A stretch of DNA of 64,000 nt from an uncultured Sphingomonadaceae bacterium (GCA_947501325.1 CANMVC010000001.1:558001-622000), one strand, 5' to 3'. Positions 48,475 to 58,127 are shown, counted from the first letter of the stretch. The notes: generated by a model not told the origin, from the letters alone. Numbers and translations: made by a program.

Positions 48475-50043
48475 ATGATAGAGACAGATGCCAATCCCAT
48501 CGAACTTTCGAAGACGGCCGACTTTTCTGTGGGGATATTGCGAGTTCGCCCTTCGCTGCGTGCGGTCGAAATGGACGGTAGCTCGATAACGCTTGAACCC
48601 CGGGTGATGCAGGTTCTCGTTTTGCTAGCCGGACAGGCCGGTAATGTCGTGACGCGCGACACTATGATTGAGTGCTGCTGGAACGGCTTGGTCGTAGGGG
48701 AAGATGCCATTCAGCGGTGTGTCGGCCGATTGCGCCGCGTGGCGGAAAACTTGGGCGGGTTTGAAATTGAAACGCTCAACAAGGTCGGTTACCGGCTTGT
48801 CACCATAAATCCAGACTCGGGAAGCCGTCTGCCCAAGGCTCGATTCTCCAGCGATCCAAGCCATCGAACAGCCGTGGCATTCGGCGAGGTCCGCGTTCAG
48901 TCATCTTTAGACGAAGATCGAGAATTTACGGAGCTGTTGGTTGATGACATCACAGCCGCGCTGTCGCTAAACCGGGATCTTAAAGTTACCGCACGGATCG
49001 CCGCCTCCCATGTAGCGGCAGATATCCGCGAGATCGGACAAGAATATGGTGTCGATTACATCGCGACCGTCACCTTGCGGCGGGCCGATCATGATGTTCG
49101 GCTTCGCTTGCAGCTGTCCGAAGTCAATAGCCGTCGGATCGCTTGGACGCACTCCATTGAGGGGCTTTCGCCAATCGACGCCATGCCTTCCGATGATCTG
49201 GTTGTGGACCTTGCCAGCCGGATCGCGACTGAGCTTACGCGGGAAGAAACGGACAAAGCGCTCCGCAAGCACTCTGATCTGACGGCCTGGGAGGCCGTTG
49301 TACGCGCGAATGCGGCGTATCAACGGATCAATCTGGATAGTTTGGCCTTTGCAGAAAAGGAAGCACGGCGGGCCGTTGAGCTTGATCCTGGCTTTGGCGC
49401 AGCGCAGGCGGCTTTGGCCAATGCTCTGGCTGCCACCTACGAACTTGGAGGAGCATTGGATATAGCTATAGCAACGGAGGCGCGCGTGCATTGCGATCTG
49501 GCGTTGGCCGCAGATCAGGAAAACCCAACAATTTTGGCCTGGGTCTCCAATTCGCTCGGCATGATTACACGTCCTGCGGAAGGTATGCAGCTCGCCGAGA
49601 GGGCGATTGATCTGGCTCCCACGCACAATATTGCGCATCTCTACCTGGCGCGTCACCACCTCTATCAGGGGCAAGCGGATGCGGCGCTGGCTGCGCTGGT
49701 GGAACATGATCGGGTGGCACCACGTTTTCCCTGGCAGTATTTCGTGGAGTTTCACAAAGGGCTAGCGCACTTCATGCTAGGGAAAATTGACCTTGCCGAG
49801 CACGCGTTCGAGCGGGCATGCTTGATGAATCCGGACTATCCATATTGCTGGATAGCAAAGTCGATCATTTACATGGTTCAAGGACGGTCAGTCGATGCCC
49901 AGGCAGCAGTAAATGGTTTGAAATCGCTTGATGGTCCCGATTCCCTGACTTTGCAATTGGCACGAATTGCACATAGCTATCCCGAGCCCGATATCAGTCA
50001 TACACTCCAAGAAACTCTCAAAAATGCCTGGGCTTTAGAATAG
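48475..50043 (+). CDS. Winged-helix transcriptional regulator with TPR domain (CadC-like, soluble)
   Basis: 522 residues. An OmpR/PhoB-type DNA-binding domain (about residues 12-110: LEPRVMQVLVLLAGQAGNVVTRD to IETLNKVGYRLV) is followed by a TolB/FlgO-like alpha-beta domain (about 130-265: DDITAALSLNRDLKVTARI), then TPR-type helical repeats (about 280-500; LDPGFGAAQAALANALA, DLAPTHNIAHLYLARHHL, MNPDYPYCWIAKSI). No transmembrane helix separates the DNA-binding and sensor parts, so unlike CadC it is cytoplasmic. It is divergent from the Tat protein gene and is probably its regulator. A BASS transporter gene converges on it. Confidence 0.85.
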   Translation: MIETDANPIELSKTADFSVGILRVRPSLRAVEMDGSSITLEPRVMQVLVLLAGQAGNVVTRDTMIECCWNGLVVGEDAIQRCVGRLRRVAENLGGFEIETLNKVGYRLVTINPDSGSRLPKARFSSDPSHRTAVAFGEVRVQSSLDEDREFTELLVDDITAALSLNRDLKVTARIAASHVAADIREIGQEYGVDYIATVTLRRADHDVRLRLQLSEVNSRRIAWTHSIEGLSPIDAMPSDDLVVDLASRIATELTREETDKALRKHSDLTAWEAVVRANAAYQRINLDSLAFAEKEARRAVELDPGFGAAQAALANALAATYELGGALDIAIATEARVHCDLALAADQENPTILAWVSNSLGMITRPAEGMQLAERAIDLAPTHNIAHLYLARHHLYQGQADAALAALVEHDRVAPRFPWQYFVEFHKGLAHFMLGKIDLAEHAFERACLMNPDYPYCWIAKSIIYMVQGRSVDAQAAVNGLKSLDGPDSLTLQLARIAHSYPEPDISHTLQETLKNAWALE

Positions 50044-50056
50044 AGTTACCAGACGG

Positions 50057-50974
50057 CTACGTTCTGACTTTGATACCGGAAGACATTGAGCGATGTTTCC
50101 GGCGGTTCCAGCCGATTATCCCTGCTGCGATCAACATCTGCATAGTGCCATAGGTCAACAAAGAAAACAGCACCATGTCGCCAATCGGATCAGGCTTGCC
50201 AATGACGGCCGGGAATAAGGATGCCTTGATCATGATCCCGAGATTGATGTTACGGACGACCACTTCCATGTTGATGGCCGTTGAATCGACAGAGGATAAT
50301 CGCAAAACGCGGCACACCAGCCAACTGGCTATCGCCAATATCAAAATCAGCACCGCGATCAGCAATATATTGGTCATACCGAACATTTGCGCATCCAACC
50401 GCCCGGACATTGATGACCCGATAACGATCAACACCAGCCCCAAAAGCGATCCGCGAACACACCATTTCGAGAAGCTTGCCGCTGAACGGGGCAGAAAATG
50501 CAAATAGGCCATGCCCATTGCTAACGGCAGCAACAGGGTAACCGCGATTTCCGTCATCATCTCGCCGCGCGGCATGACGAATGTGTCCGGCATATATTGG
50601 GAGATGAGTAGCTCCAGAATGAACGGTGTGGTTACAAGACACGCGATAGTAGTCAGCGCGGTAATAGTAATCGACAAGGCAACATTGCCGCGCGCAAAAT
50701 GGGTGAAGATGTTGGACGTCGTTCCCCCGGGAATGGCGGCTATCATCGCAATACCCACCGCGACCCCGCCGACAATTCCAAAAGCCTGAATGAACAGCAA
50801 GGCCACAAGTGGTGCGACGAACAATTGTATGCCCGAACCGACTGTTACGGCTTTGGGTTCCAAAATGATTTCCCGAAAATCTCGGGGCGCCAGTGTCGCC
50901 CCCATGCCTAACATCGCCAGCACCAATTGAAACACTGCGAACCAATATTCATGCTCAAGGTAGAATAGTCCCAT
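50057..50974 (-). CDS. Bile acid:sodium symporter (BASS) family transporter
   Basis: 305 residues from the ATG at 50974, with CGGAGACC upstream; the frame opens 25 codons earlier without similarity. About nine or ten hydrophobic segments include the family stretches AMLGMGATLAPRDF (helix 2 region) and AAIPGGTTSNIFTHFARGN, plus the late EVVVRNINLGIMIKASLF. These form the crossed helices and sodium sites of ASBT-like proteins. Bacterial members import organic anions such as pantoate or taurocholate-like compounds; the substrate is unknown. It converges on the TPR regulator gene, 13 bases apart. Confidence 0.87.
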   Translation of the reverse strand: MGLFYLEHEYWFAVFQLVLAMLGMGATLAPRDFREIILEPKAVTVGSGIQLFVAPLVALLFIQAFGIVGGVAVGIAMIAAIPGGTTSNIFTHFARGNVALSITITALTTIACLVTTPFILELLISQYMPDTFVMPRGEMMTEIAVTLLLPLAMGMAYLHFLPRSAASFSKWCVRGSLLGLVLIVIGSSMSGRLDAQMFGMTNILLIAVLILILAIASWLVCRVLRLSSVDSTAINMEVVVRNINLGIMIKASLFPAVIGKPDPIGDMVLFSLLTYGTMQMLIAAGIIGWNRRKHRSMSSGIKVRT

Positions 50975-51183
50975 AGGGTCTCCGACTAAAATTAGAGCAA
51001 CATTACAGTTTGGCGGTCCGCCCCGCGACATGGGGCTCATAAAAAACAATGGATAAACGCGGGTTTACAGATGCTATTCTGGCAAAACTATTAATGCTCG
51101 GCAGGTCGATTGTCACGTTTTTGTTGGTGTTAGCCCAAACCAGAAATTAGCGCAGCCCGCTGTGACAGTGAATGTCATGTTGA

Positions 51184-52143
51184 TCAACGCGAGCCGATTT
51201 CGTCCAAAAATCTGTTTATTTCTTGTTCAACTTCTTGCTCGTTCGTTCTCCAGATGAAGTGGCCCGCATTGGGGATACGTACAACCCGAGCGTTCGGGTT
51301 TGCGGCGGCAAAATCCTCGGCTTGCATGGCAGCATCCGCTGCTCGTTCAAGATAGTTTGCGCTTTTGCAATCCGTCGTGCATTTTGGCGGTACAGCTAAG
51401 ATTGCAAGGATCGGCACCTTAATTCGCGTGTAGATGCGAAAGCCATTCACAATGGCAGACTGTAGCGCCATCCGGTGGCTTGTTTGTTCGGTGGCTGGGC
51501 GATCAGGGACCTCTTCTATCGCACGTTCATACCAATTCAGGCCTTCCTGAAGCCGTTTCAAGTCACTCCTGAGTTTCGGTAAAAGCTTCCGGGCTTCACT
51601 TGGCTGGATCGTGGAGAGTTTGGCGAGGTCGCGCCGAACCTCTGCGGCTATCGGATAGACCACCTGTGACCTAGGACCATAGAAGGCATGACTTTCGGCG
51701 GCCTCCAAGTAGATCAATCCTGCTATCTCGTCTGGGTAGCGGGTTCCTATTTCACTGAGTTCTTGCCCCGCTATGGAATGTCCAACTAGAATTGGCCGCT
51801 TTAAGCCTAATTCCCGTATCACCGTCATCACGTCGATTGCGAGGCGTTCTGCAGTATAGTTCGCTTCAACGGGCTCGGGATGACTCGAGGCTCCAAAACC
51901 ACGCCGCGTAACTGCAATGACACGATGTTTTGCCGTAAAGCGCTGTGCGAAGCCATCGAACGTGTGGGCAGTGCCACCAAAACCCGCCAAAAAGACTAAT
52001 GGTTGCTCCGTTCCACCCCAGTCGATCACTTCAAGCTCGACGCCGTTCTCCACCTCGACATTCTGAGTGGTCGCACTTTTGTCTTGCCCAAAAACTGGCG
52101 CAGACAGCAACAGCAAGGAAAGGAGCAAACCGAGCCTAATCAT
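51184..52143 (-). CDS. Secreted alpha/beta hydrolase
   Basis: 319 residues from the ATG at 52143, which has AAAGGATAT upstream. A signal peptide ends near PVFGQDK. The alpha/beta-hydrolase fold shows VFLAGFGGTAHTF (oxyanion loop), RRGFGASSHPEP, the nucleophile elbow LVGHSIAGQEL, and a late catalytic His in RIPNAGHFIWRTNE. An acidic catalytic residue is likely in the C-terminal third but is not obvious. It is an esterase or peptidase-like enzyme of the periplasm or outside. Substrate unknown. The preceding 209-base gap (50975-51183) contains no gene that I can support. Confidence 0.88.
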   Translation of the reverse strand: MIRLGLLLSLLLLSAPVFGQDKSATTQNVEVENGVELEVIDWGGTEQPLVFLAGFGGTAHTFDGFAQRFTAKHRVIAVTRRGFGASSHPEPVEANYTAERLAIDVMTVIRELGLKRPILVGHSIAGQELSEIGTRYPDEIAGLIYLEAAESHAFYGPRSQVVYPIAAEVRRDLAKLSTIQPSEARKLLPKLRSDLKRLQEGLNWYERAIEEVPDRPATEQTSHRMALQSAIVNGFRIYTRIKVPILAILAVPPKCTTDCKSANYLERAADAAMQAEDFAAANPNARVVRIPNAGHFIWRTNEQEVEQEINRFLDEIGSR

Positions 52144-52253
52144 ATAGATATCCTTTAAAAGACCGGCGGAAGTCATTGTCTTATGCTAGTATCGGACTGA
52201 GTGAAGTCAATGTTCGCTTTTATGCCCATAGCGGTCGCTGGCTTTGCTATCGT

Positions 52254-53264
52254 TTAGTGGTCCAGCACAATACGATAGCGCACATCTCCGCTTTCGAGAT
52301 GCGCGAATGCGTCATTAATTTTCGCAAACGGATAATGTTGAGTTACCGGCTTAATGTTATGGCGCGCGTAAAATTCAAGCATATCGGCAATTCTCTGAGG
52401 GCTGCCCACCAGTGAAGATGAAAGCGACAATTGTGCAAACATCAGTGGCATCAGGTGTAACTCGGCAGGGACCGCCTGGACACCCAAAAAATGCAACCGG
52501 CCTTTCGGCTTGAGCATTCCAATAATAACATTCCAATCCAGCGCGACATCCACGGTGCTCAAAATGATATCAAATTGCCCAGCGGCTTTCGCCAAGTCCT
52601 CCGGACTGCGCGAATTAATGACAGCATGCGCCCCCAAAGCCATCGCTTCATCGCTTTTGGAGGCACTGGAGGTCAACGCGGTGACATGGCAGCCCCAAGC
52701 TTTCGCCAATTGCAAGGCCAGGTGACCCAGTCCACCAATACCAAGGATAGCAATATGGGCGGTGGGCTTTATGTCATATTCGATAAATGGATTGAAAACG
52801 GTTATGCCCGCACAAAATAACGGCCCCGCATCTTTGGGATCGAGATTGTCTGGTAGTTTGATAACACTAACGCCTGATGCGCGAACGATATCAGCAAAGG
52901 CGCCATGGCGGCCTGCCGAAACCGTAGATTGCACGGTTTCGCAAAGGTTGTGGTCACCATCGAGGCACTGGCGACATGTCATGCAATAATGCGAATGTCC
53001 ACCCAGCCCAACACGGTCACCTATTTGAACATGGGTCACTTCACTACCCTTGTCGACAACGGTTCCGATGGCTTCGTGTCCGCCGACAAAGGGAAACTCG
53101 CTAATGCCCCAAGCATTGTTGCGCAAACTGAGATCGGTATGGCAAATACCACAATGCTCGACCTGTATATCAATATCATTGGATGCAAGGGGTCCTAGTT
53201 CATATTCAAAAGGTTCCATTTGGCTTCCGGCTTGTTTCGCAGCATAAGCTTTTACAGTTCGCAT
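52254..53264 (-). CDS. Zinc-dependent alcohol/aldehyde dehydrogenase (YahK/CAD-like)
   Basis: 336 residues of the medium-chain dehydrogenase family. The catalytic zinc site is given by HCGICHTDLSL and GHEAIGTVVDKG, and the structural zinc site by CMTCRQCLDGDHNLC with four Cys. The NAD(P)-binding motif is ILGIGGLGHLALQLAKAWG. The layout matches YahK and plant-type cinnamyl alcohol dehydrogenases, which are NADPH-dependent aldehyde reductases of broad range. A perfect AGGAGG lies nine bases before the ATG. The 241 bases upstream (53265-53505) hold no supported gene. Confidence 0.94.
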   Translation of the reverse strand: MRTVKAYAAKQAGSQMEPFEYELGPLASNDIDIQVEHCGICHTDLSLRNNAWGISEFPFVGGHEAIGTVVDKGSEVTHVQIGDRVGLGGHSHYCMTCRQCLDGDHNLCETVQSTVSAGRHGAFADIVRASGVSVIKLPDNLDPKDAGPLFCAGITVFNPFIEYDIKPTAHIAILGIGGLGHLALQLAKAWGCHVTALTSSASKSDEAMALGAHAVINSRSPEDLAKAAGQFDIILSTVDVALDWNVIIGMLKPKGRLHFLGVQAVPAELHLMPLMFAQLSLSSSLVGSPQRIADMLEFYARHNIKPVTQHYPFAKINDAFAHLESGDVRYRIVLDH

Positions 53265-53505
53265 GAGTGGTTTCCTCCTCTGTTCGCTTCAGTCAGCATG
53301 AAGCTCTCGCGACAGGATTGCATATCGCCGACCCGAAAAACACTGTCATATCCAATGAGCCGGAAGGCATTTGGAAGCTCAAAACGGAAATAGATTATAT
53401 CCGTTTCATATTCACTATGTCCTGAAATTTCGTTCGACGAATTTTTATCAAGCCAATTGCAGTTTTGGCCCCTCAAGGTGCTCCCTTAGAGTGTTGCTGA
53501 CCAAC

Positions 53506-54843
53506 CTAGTTTTCTGCCCTAGGTGCCGGTTTTTCGACGCCAACTTTGGCGAGCAGACAAAGAGCAAGTGCGGCGAAGGATATTGCGGCCACCACATAAT
53601 AGGCCGCAGCAAATCCAATGCCTTCGACGATCCAACCTAAGCTTCCCGACATGAGCGAACGAGCGAGATTCGGGATTGCCATAAACAGTGCAAACAGGCT
53701 TGCGGCTATCGCGGGATCACAAAGGCGCATGGCCCAGACGATGAGGGTGATGCTCAGGAAAAGGGAGGCGACATATTGGACCGCGAAGATGGCTGCAAAG
53801 ATCGTGCTGCTTTCCCAATTTTCGAAAGTCGCGCCGGCAATAATTGCCGCAATTACAAGGATAAGAAAAAGTGTCGACATGGTCATCCGCAGGCCCACCC
53901 AGCGGACAAGGAGTGTTGGCATCGTGGCACCCGCAATCGCTGCCAAGAACCCGATAGCACTCGCATAATTGCTATAGTCGTCGCTCCCCCAGCCCAATTG
54001 CTGAACCGCCAGTGTGGGTGCTACGGCATCTGAGAAAGAAAACGTCACTGTAGCCAATCCAAATCCTGTCAGGAACAGCAGGGTGCTAGGGGAAAGTAGG
54101 GACTGAAAAATCCCCTTCAACATAGGAATCCATGCCGCATGCTGACGCGCGGTGCATTCCGCTGAAGGTTGGCCACTGGTCCATGGGAAAAGCCGTTCGC
54201 CGGGGCGTTCGCGGAGCAGGGAGATGAACAGAGATGCAATGCCAACAAAAATGCCGAACAGAATCGCCATTGTCGAAATTTTGTCATCGACCAACAGCTG
54301 CCCGGCAATAAAGCCGGCCGCAGAAATGCCCAGTGTCTGAGAACCAAACATAAATCCGTTAATGGTGGTTCGATCTTCTTCCGGCACCAGATCAACCGTC
54401 ATGCCGTCGACCGCCACATCGTTGAAGGCCGCGCACAGATTGAGCGTGAAGCAAAAGCCTGCGAGCAAGACGATCTGACTGGCCGATGGGGCAGCGATCG
54501 CAAAGCCAAACAGAGTGAGCATCATCGATGCCTGCGCGACCAATATCCACGATCGACGCCTGCCCATTGGTCGATAGGTAAACCGGTCCATCAACAGACC
54601 GTTAAAAAGCTTCAACGACCAGGGCAGCATCGCCGTTCCGACAAAACCGCCAATTTCGATGGGGGAGGCACCCCGCGCTGCAAGCCATGCAGGAATAGCG
54701 ATCAGACTGAGACCGGCAACGATACCCTGCATGAAATAGAGCAATATGATGGCGGTAGCCCGCAAATATCTGTTTTCGGACATTGCCGGGATCGCAGTTT
54801 CGGCGACATCTGGGATCGCAATTTCGGGTGCATAGTGAGTCAA
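53506..54843 (-). CDS. AmpG-like MFS transporter
   Basis: 445 residues with twelve hydrophobic segments. The pattern AAFNDVAVDGMTVDLVPEEDRTTING after helix 4 is typical of AmpG and related MFS proteins that move muropeptides or similar solutes. The best start is a TTG at 54843: a perfect AGGAGG lies seven bases before it, whereas the first in-frame ATG (54783) has none. The opening 20 residues are polar and unconserved. The NTF2-like gene ends 45 bases upstream on the same strand, so the two may be one transcript. Substrate unknown. Confidence 0.85.
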   Translation of the reverse strand: MTHYAPEIAIPDVAETAIPAMSENRYLRATAIILLYFMQGIVAGLSLIAIPAWLAARGASPIEIGGFVGTAMLPWSLKLFNGLLMDRFTYRPMGRRRSWILVAQASMMLTLFGFAIAAPSASQIVLLAGFCFTLNLCAAFNDVAVDGMTVDLVPEEDRTTINGFMFGSQTLGISAAGFIAGQLLVDDKISTMAILFGIFVGIASLFISLLRERPGERLFPWTSGQPSAECTARQHAAWIPMLKGIFQSLLSPSTLLFLTGFGLATVTFSFSDAVAPTLAVQQLGWGSDDYSNYASAIGFLAAIAGATMPTLLVRWVGLRMTMSTLFLILVIAAIIAGATFENWESSTIFAAIFAVQYVASLFLSITLIVWAMRLCDPAIAASLFALFMAIPNLARSLMSGSLGWIVEGIGFAAAYYVVAAISFAALALCLLAKVGVEKPAPRAEN

Positions 54844-54888
54844 TGGTTTGCCTCCTGGTCATGAATGAAAGCGCCCAAGGCGTTTCGA

Positions 54889-55257
54889 TCAGCCGTAAAA
54901 ATATCGCTCTTCAATGATTTTTCCGTCGCGGACGGTGTAAATGGCGATCTCGGAAAAGGGCTCGCGCTCGCCCGTTGCGCGGCGTTTGATCAGCATGTCG
55001 ATAAACAAGGCAAAGCGGTTGCCCGTTATGAACGGGCCGTCAATGCTGAGTTCCTCCATCGCGCTGTGACCCAGCCAATTGTTTAACTTGTCGCGGGCCG
55101 CGTCAAATCCCGTCACGATGACCGGAACATGTTCGATACTATCCTCAGGCTCGATGATGACGATATCAATGGCCCAATATTTTTCCGCCGCCGCGACCGC
55201 TTGACCGGACTGGATAAGGGACAAAAAATCGTCTGCGAGTTCTTCGATATCGGCCAT
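54889..55257 (-). CDS. NTF2-like/SnoaL-type protein
   Basis: 122 residues forming one NTF2-like cone: a helical first third (DDFLSLIQSGQAVAAAEKYW), and then strands ending with FSEIAIYTVRDGKIIEERYFYG, a common terminal signature of SnoaL-like small proteins. No catalytic residues can be assigned. Members act as ketosteroid isomerase-like or polyketide cyclase-like enzymes or as small ligand binders. It sits just upstream of the AmpG-like MFS gene and downstream of a small secreted protein gene, all on one strand. Confidence 0.8.
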   Translation of the reverse strand: MADIEELADDFLSLIQSGQAVAAAEKYWAIDIVIIEPEDSIEHVPVIVTGFDAARDKLNNWLGHSAMEELSIDGPFITGNRFALFIDMLIKRRATGEREPFSEIAIYTVRDGKIIEERYFYG

Positions 55258-55370
55258 ATCATCTGGCTCATATTTGCTAGAATGAAGAGAAAATCCGGCG
55301 GATGGAGGGTCGCAAGTCCATCCACCGGACGCATCGCTTGCGCGTGCTTTTCAACAGACCTAAGGGCGGC

Positions 55371-55823
55371 CTATCGAACCTTATATTCGCGAAGCAGCAT
55401 GCTGCTCTGCACGGTCCGGTATTCCGCCCGGTTGCCGGATTCTGCTATTTGCTGCTCGGCAGACGATTTCATGTAAGCATCATATTCTTTGTTGCGTCTT
55501 TCGCCTTCCGCTGCGTCAGCCATTTTCGCAAAGGTGGTCATCAGATAGATTGTTGGCTCGCCATCGCGGGGATATTCGTTGATGAGTATTTTGTAATCGC
55601 TGATCCAGCCCTTGGATTTGGCAAATTCCTGAACGTCGACCCACTTGGTTGCAAGATGGGTTGCATATTTAAACGCCCCGCCGTCTTTGATAAAAATGCC
55701 GCTAACTTCGGAATAGTCTCCGGCAACCAGCGGGAATTCCTGAGCCGCTGCAACCGTTGGTAGCGCCATTGGTGTTGTCACCAGCATCGCGGTTGCGATC
55801 ATCATTTTCTTTGTCAGTTTCAT
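55371..55823 (-). CDS. Small secreted protein, unknown function
   Basis: 150 residues from the third of three consecutive ATGs (55829, 55826, 55823); AGGAG sits at the proper distance only for the last. A signal peptide ends near AAAQEF. The mature part is charged and mixed helix-strand (PLVAGDYSEVSGIFIKDGG, then KGWISDYKILINEYPRDGEP). Predicted periplasmic. The upstream and downstream neighbours on this strand are a large winged-helix/TPR regulator and the NTF2-like gene. I do not recognise a family. Confidence 0.75.
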   Translation of the reverse strand: MKLTKKMMIATAMLVTTPMALPTVAAAQEFPLVAGDYSEVSGIFIKDGGAFKYATHLATKWVDVQEFAKSKGWISDYKILINEYPRDGEPTIYLMTTFAKMADAAEGERRNKEYDAYMKSSAEQQIAESGNRAEYRTVQSSMLLREYKVR

Positions 55824-56003
55824 CATCATTCTCCTGTTTTGGTTTGCTTGAAACCGCAGGCAAAGCTCTCCCGTTGGCGGCAACCGGGGTTTTCCGGACC
55901 GACCCAAATGGTCTAACTTGTCTGCAATTTCAGTGCGCTATTGATGGGCGCGAATGTAACATCCAGTCAACGGTGCTACCGTCAAAAAAGCGTCAATAAT
56001 GAT

Positions 56004-58127
56004 CTAGTTCATAGTGGAAGGCTTGGGGAGCAGATCCGGCCAGCCATATTTTTCCCATGCTGCAACCATCCCAATCCGTTCGGCGAAATCCATAAAGTCC
56101 GGATGCAGTCGAACCTGGTTTATCGGCTCTGCGTCGGTCCAGAGCGACATGAAAGAGAAGAAATTAGCAGTTGTTATCTGCTGGCCAAGAGTTTTGAAGA
56201 CCATCTGCGCCTGACCCATCCAGATCGCCGGTAATATGATCGTACTATCATAGGGATCGTGCAGTGTCGCGTGGAGCATCTCCACCACCATGCAATAATT
56301 TTTGCGGTCCTGATTTTCACCGCTCCAAAGCCCCTTTGCAGCCATCAGCCAATAGGCATCCATCGCATCCGGGTCGAGCGGTGCACTGCCAGCTGGCGGA
56401 AATATAACGGTGTTCATCAGCTTCTTTGTCAGCTGATAGGTTTCCACCGCAGCATCATTGTCGCCCGATACTGCCAATGCGGCTGCGAGCCATAGAGATG
56501 GAAAACCAAGATCGACCATTCTCTGGCCCGCCGCAATAGCGGCATCAACATTACCAAGGTTGAGATATACTCCAGAAAGTATAGCATAACTACGGCCATT
56601 TACCGGATCTTGATCTATGCTGGCTTCAATATAGGGCAAGGCGTCCCGAGAACGTCCGCAATAGAGCAGGAAAGAACCGACGCGGTTTAGAACATCGGGA
56701 TTATTGGGTTCCAGCCGGTAAGCCTCGAAAGCCAGGTCAAGCGCACCGACAATATTATTTTGCGTCCACGCATAAAAGGCAAGTACGATACGGGCATGCG
56801 CCTGCTGCGGTGAAAGGCTGAGCGCTTTCTTAGCATATCCGGCGGCTTTTTCACATCGCTCCAATCTGTCCAGACAGGGCGTGTAGACCGTCATATTGAT
56901 TTCGGCTTCGGCCAGTGCCGTCCAGCATTCCGCAAATTCGGGGTCGATTTCCAGCGCCTTCTCGAGCAGTTCGATGGCTGTTGGCAGCACGCCATCTCCG
57001 ATGGCCCTGATGGTTAGCGCCCGGCCTTGCAGATAAAGCCCGTAAGCTTCCCTATTGCTCGTCAGCTTGCGGGGTTTGGTTTCATGCTCCTTCAATTTGA
57101 GCGCATCACTCAGCCCGTTTGTTACTGCCCGTACAACTTCTGCCCGGGCGGCAAACATATCGTCGAGACTCCCATCATAGCTAAAGGCCCATGATTCAAA
57201 GCCGCTTTCCGCGTCAACCAGACCGACGGCAACACGAACCTGTTCTCCTTGTCGGTGAACCGAGCCTTCCAAAAGATGCGACACGTTAAGTGCACCGGCA
57301 ATTTCCGACGGGGCTTTGTTCGAATCCTTGAACTGAAAGGATGACGTCCGACCGGCAACCAAAAGCTGCGGCACTTGTCCCAGACTGGTGATCAGTTCGT
57401 CAACAACACCATCGGCAAAAAATCCATGATCGTCCGGATCGGACATTGATTTAAATGGCAGTACGGCAATCCGGGCCTTGCCCTGTTTCCGGTCCGATAT
57501 TGTTTTGCCGGTAGGAGATCGCACCGACCAGACGTTAAGCAATCGGGCATGTTCAGCCAGATTATCACGTTTCTCCAAAGCTGATAATGCTGTTGTGACC
57601 GCGCTTTGCAAACGCTGTTCCGCCTGATGGCGATGCCCTGTAAGCCAATCGTTGAACGCTTCGCCAAAATTCATCTGATCCAATAGTGGTTTGGTACCGA
57701 TGGACGTCAGCCTTTCGGTCGCTTCAAGACTATCGCCTTCCGTGAGGCAGGCATGCAGATCAGAGAGGTCGGTTCTAACAGTTCCTGTTTTCAGGCTAAT
57801 CCGGGATCGCGAGATATCCAAAAGATCACAATCCGCCGTCGCGAGAACTTTGCCCAAGTCCGACAAACATTGTCGCAGGCTCGCCCGCGCCTGTGCTTCA
57901 AACCGGCCAGGCCACAAAAGCTTGCTCAAATGATCGCGGTCAATCGGTTCATCCGGCGCCAAGCATAGCATTGCCAACAAAGCGCGCGCACGGCGATTTG
58001 AGATAAGGATTTCTGCGCCATCCTGCGCCACAAGCTGAAATGGCCCAAAAAGCGCCGCCTGTGCGTACCCGCCATTTTCGGCGAGATTATCCTGCCGCTC
58101 TAAAGAATCCAAAAGGCCGTCCCCCAA
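56004..58127 (-). CDS. Large winged-helix/BTAD/TPR transcriptional regulator
   Basis: 707 residues. An N-terminal winged helix (about 25-115; LISNRRARALLAMLCLAPDE) is followed by a BTAD-like helical part (about 120-205), a TolB/FlgO-like domain beginning IAVLPFKSMSDPDDHGFFAD with VVDELITSLGQVPQLLVAGR (about 218-345), and many TPR units (about 375-620; LEKALEIDPEFAECWTALAE). This layout occurs in SARP/CadC-like regulators annotated with adenylate-cyclase-like TPR proteins. No membrane helix is present. It could control the secreted protein, NTF2-like and MFS genes downstream on its strand. Confidence 0.85.
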   Translation of the reverse strand: MGDGLLDSLERQDNLAENGGYAQAALFGPFQLVAQDGAEILISNRRARALLAMLCLAPDEPIDRDHLSKLLWPGRFEAQARASLRQCLSDLGKVLATADCDLLDISRSRISLKTGTVRTDLSDLHACLTEGDSLEATERLTSIGTKPLLDQMNFGEAFNDWLTGHRHQAEQRLQSAVTTALSALEKRDNLAEHARLLNVWSVRSPTGKTISDRKQGKARIAVLPFKSMSDPDDHGFFADGVVDELITSLGQVPQLLVAGRTSSFQFKDSNKAPSEIAGALNVSHLLEGSVHRQGEQVRVAVGLVDAESGFESWAFSYDGSLDDMFAARAEVVRAVTNGLSDALKLKEHETKPRKLTSNREAYGLYLQGRALTIRAIGDGVLPTAIELLEKALEIDPEFAECWTALAEAEINMTVYTPCLDRLERCEKAAGYAKKALSLSPQQAHARIVLAFYAWTQNNIVGALDLAFEAYRLEPNNPDVLNRVGSFLLYCGRSRDALPYIEASIDQDPVNGRSYAILSGVYLNLGNVDAAIAAGQRMVDLGFPSLWLAAALAVSGDNDAAVETYQLTKKLMNTVIFPPAGSAPLDPDAMDAYWLMAAKGLWSGENQDRKNYCMVVEMLHATLHDPYDSTIILPAIWMGQAQMVFKTLGQQITTANFFSFMSLWTDAEPINQVRLHPDFMDFAERIGMVAAWEKYGWPDLLPKPSTMN

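Noticed and set aside
53371-53640. 89-codon plus-strand frame between the alcohol dehydrogenase and MFS genes
   Set aside because: Its right half is antisense to the MFS gene and it has no ribosome site or recognisable pattern.
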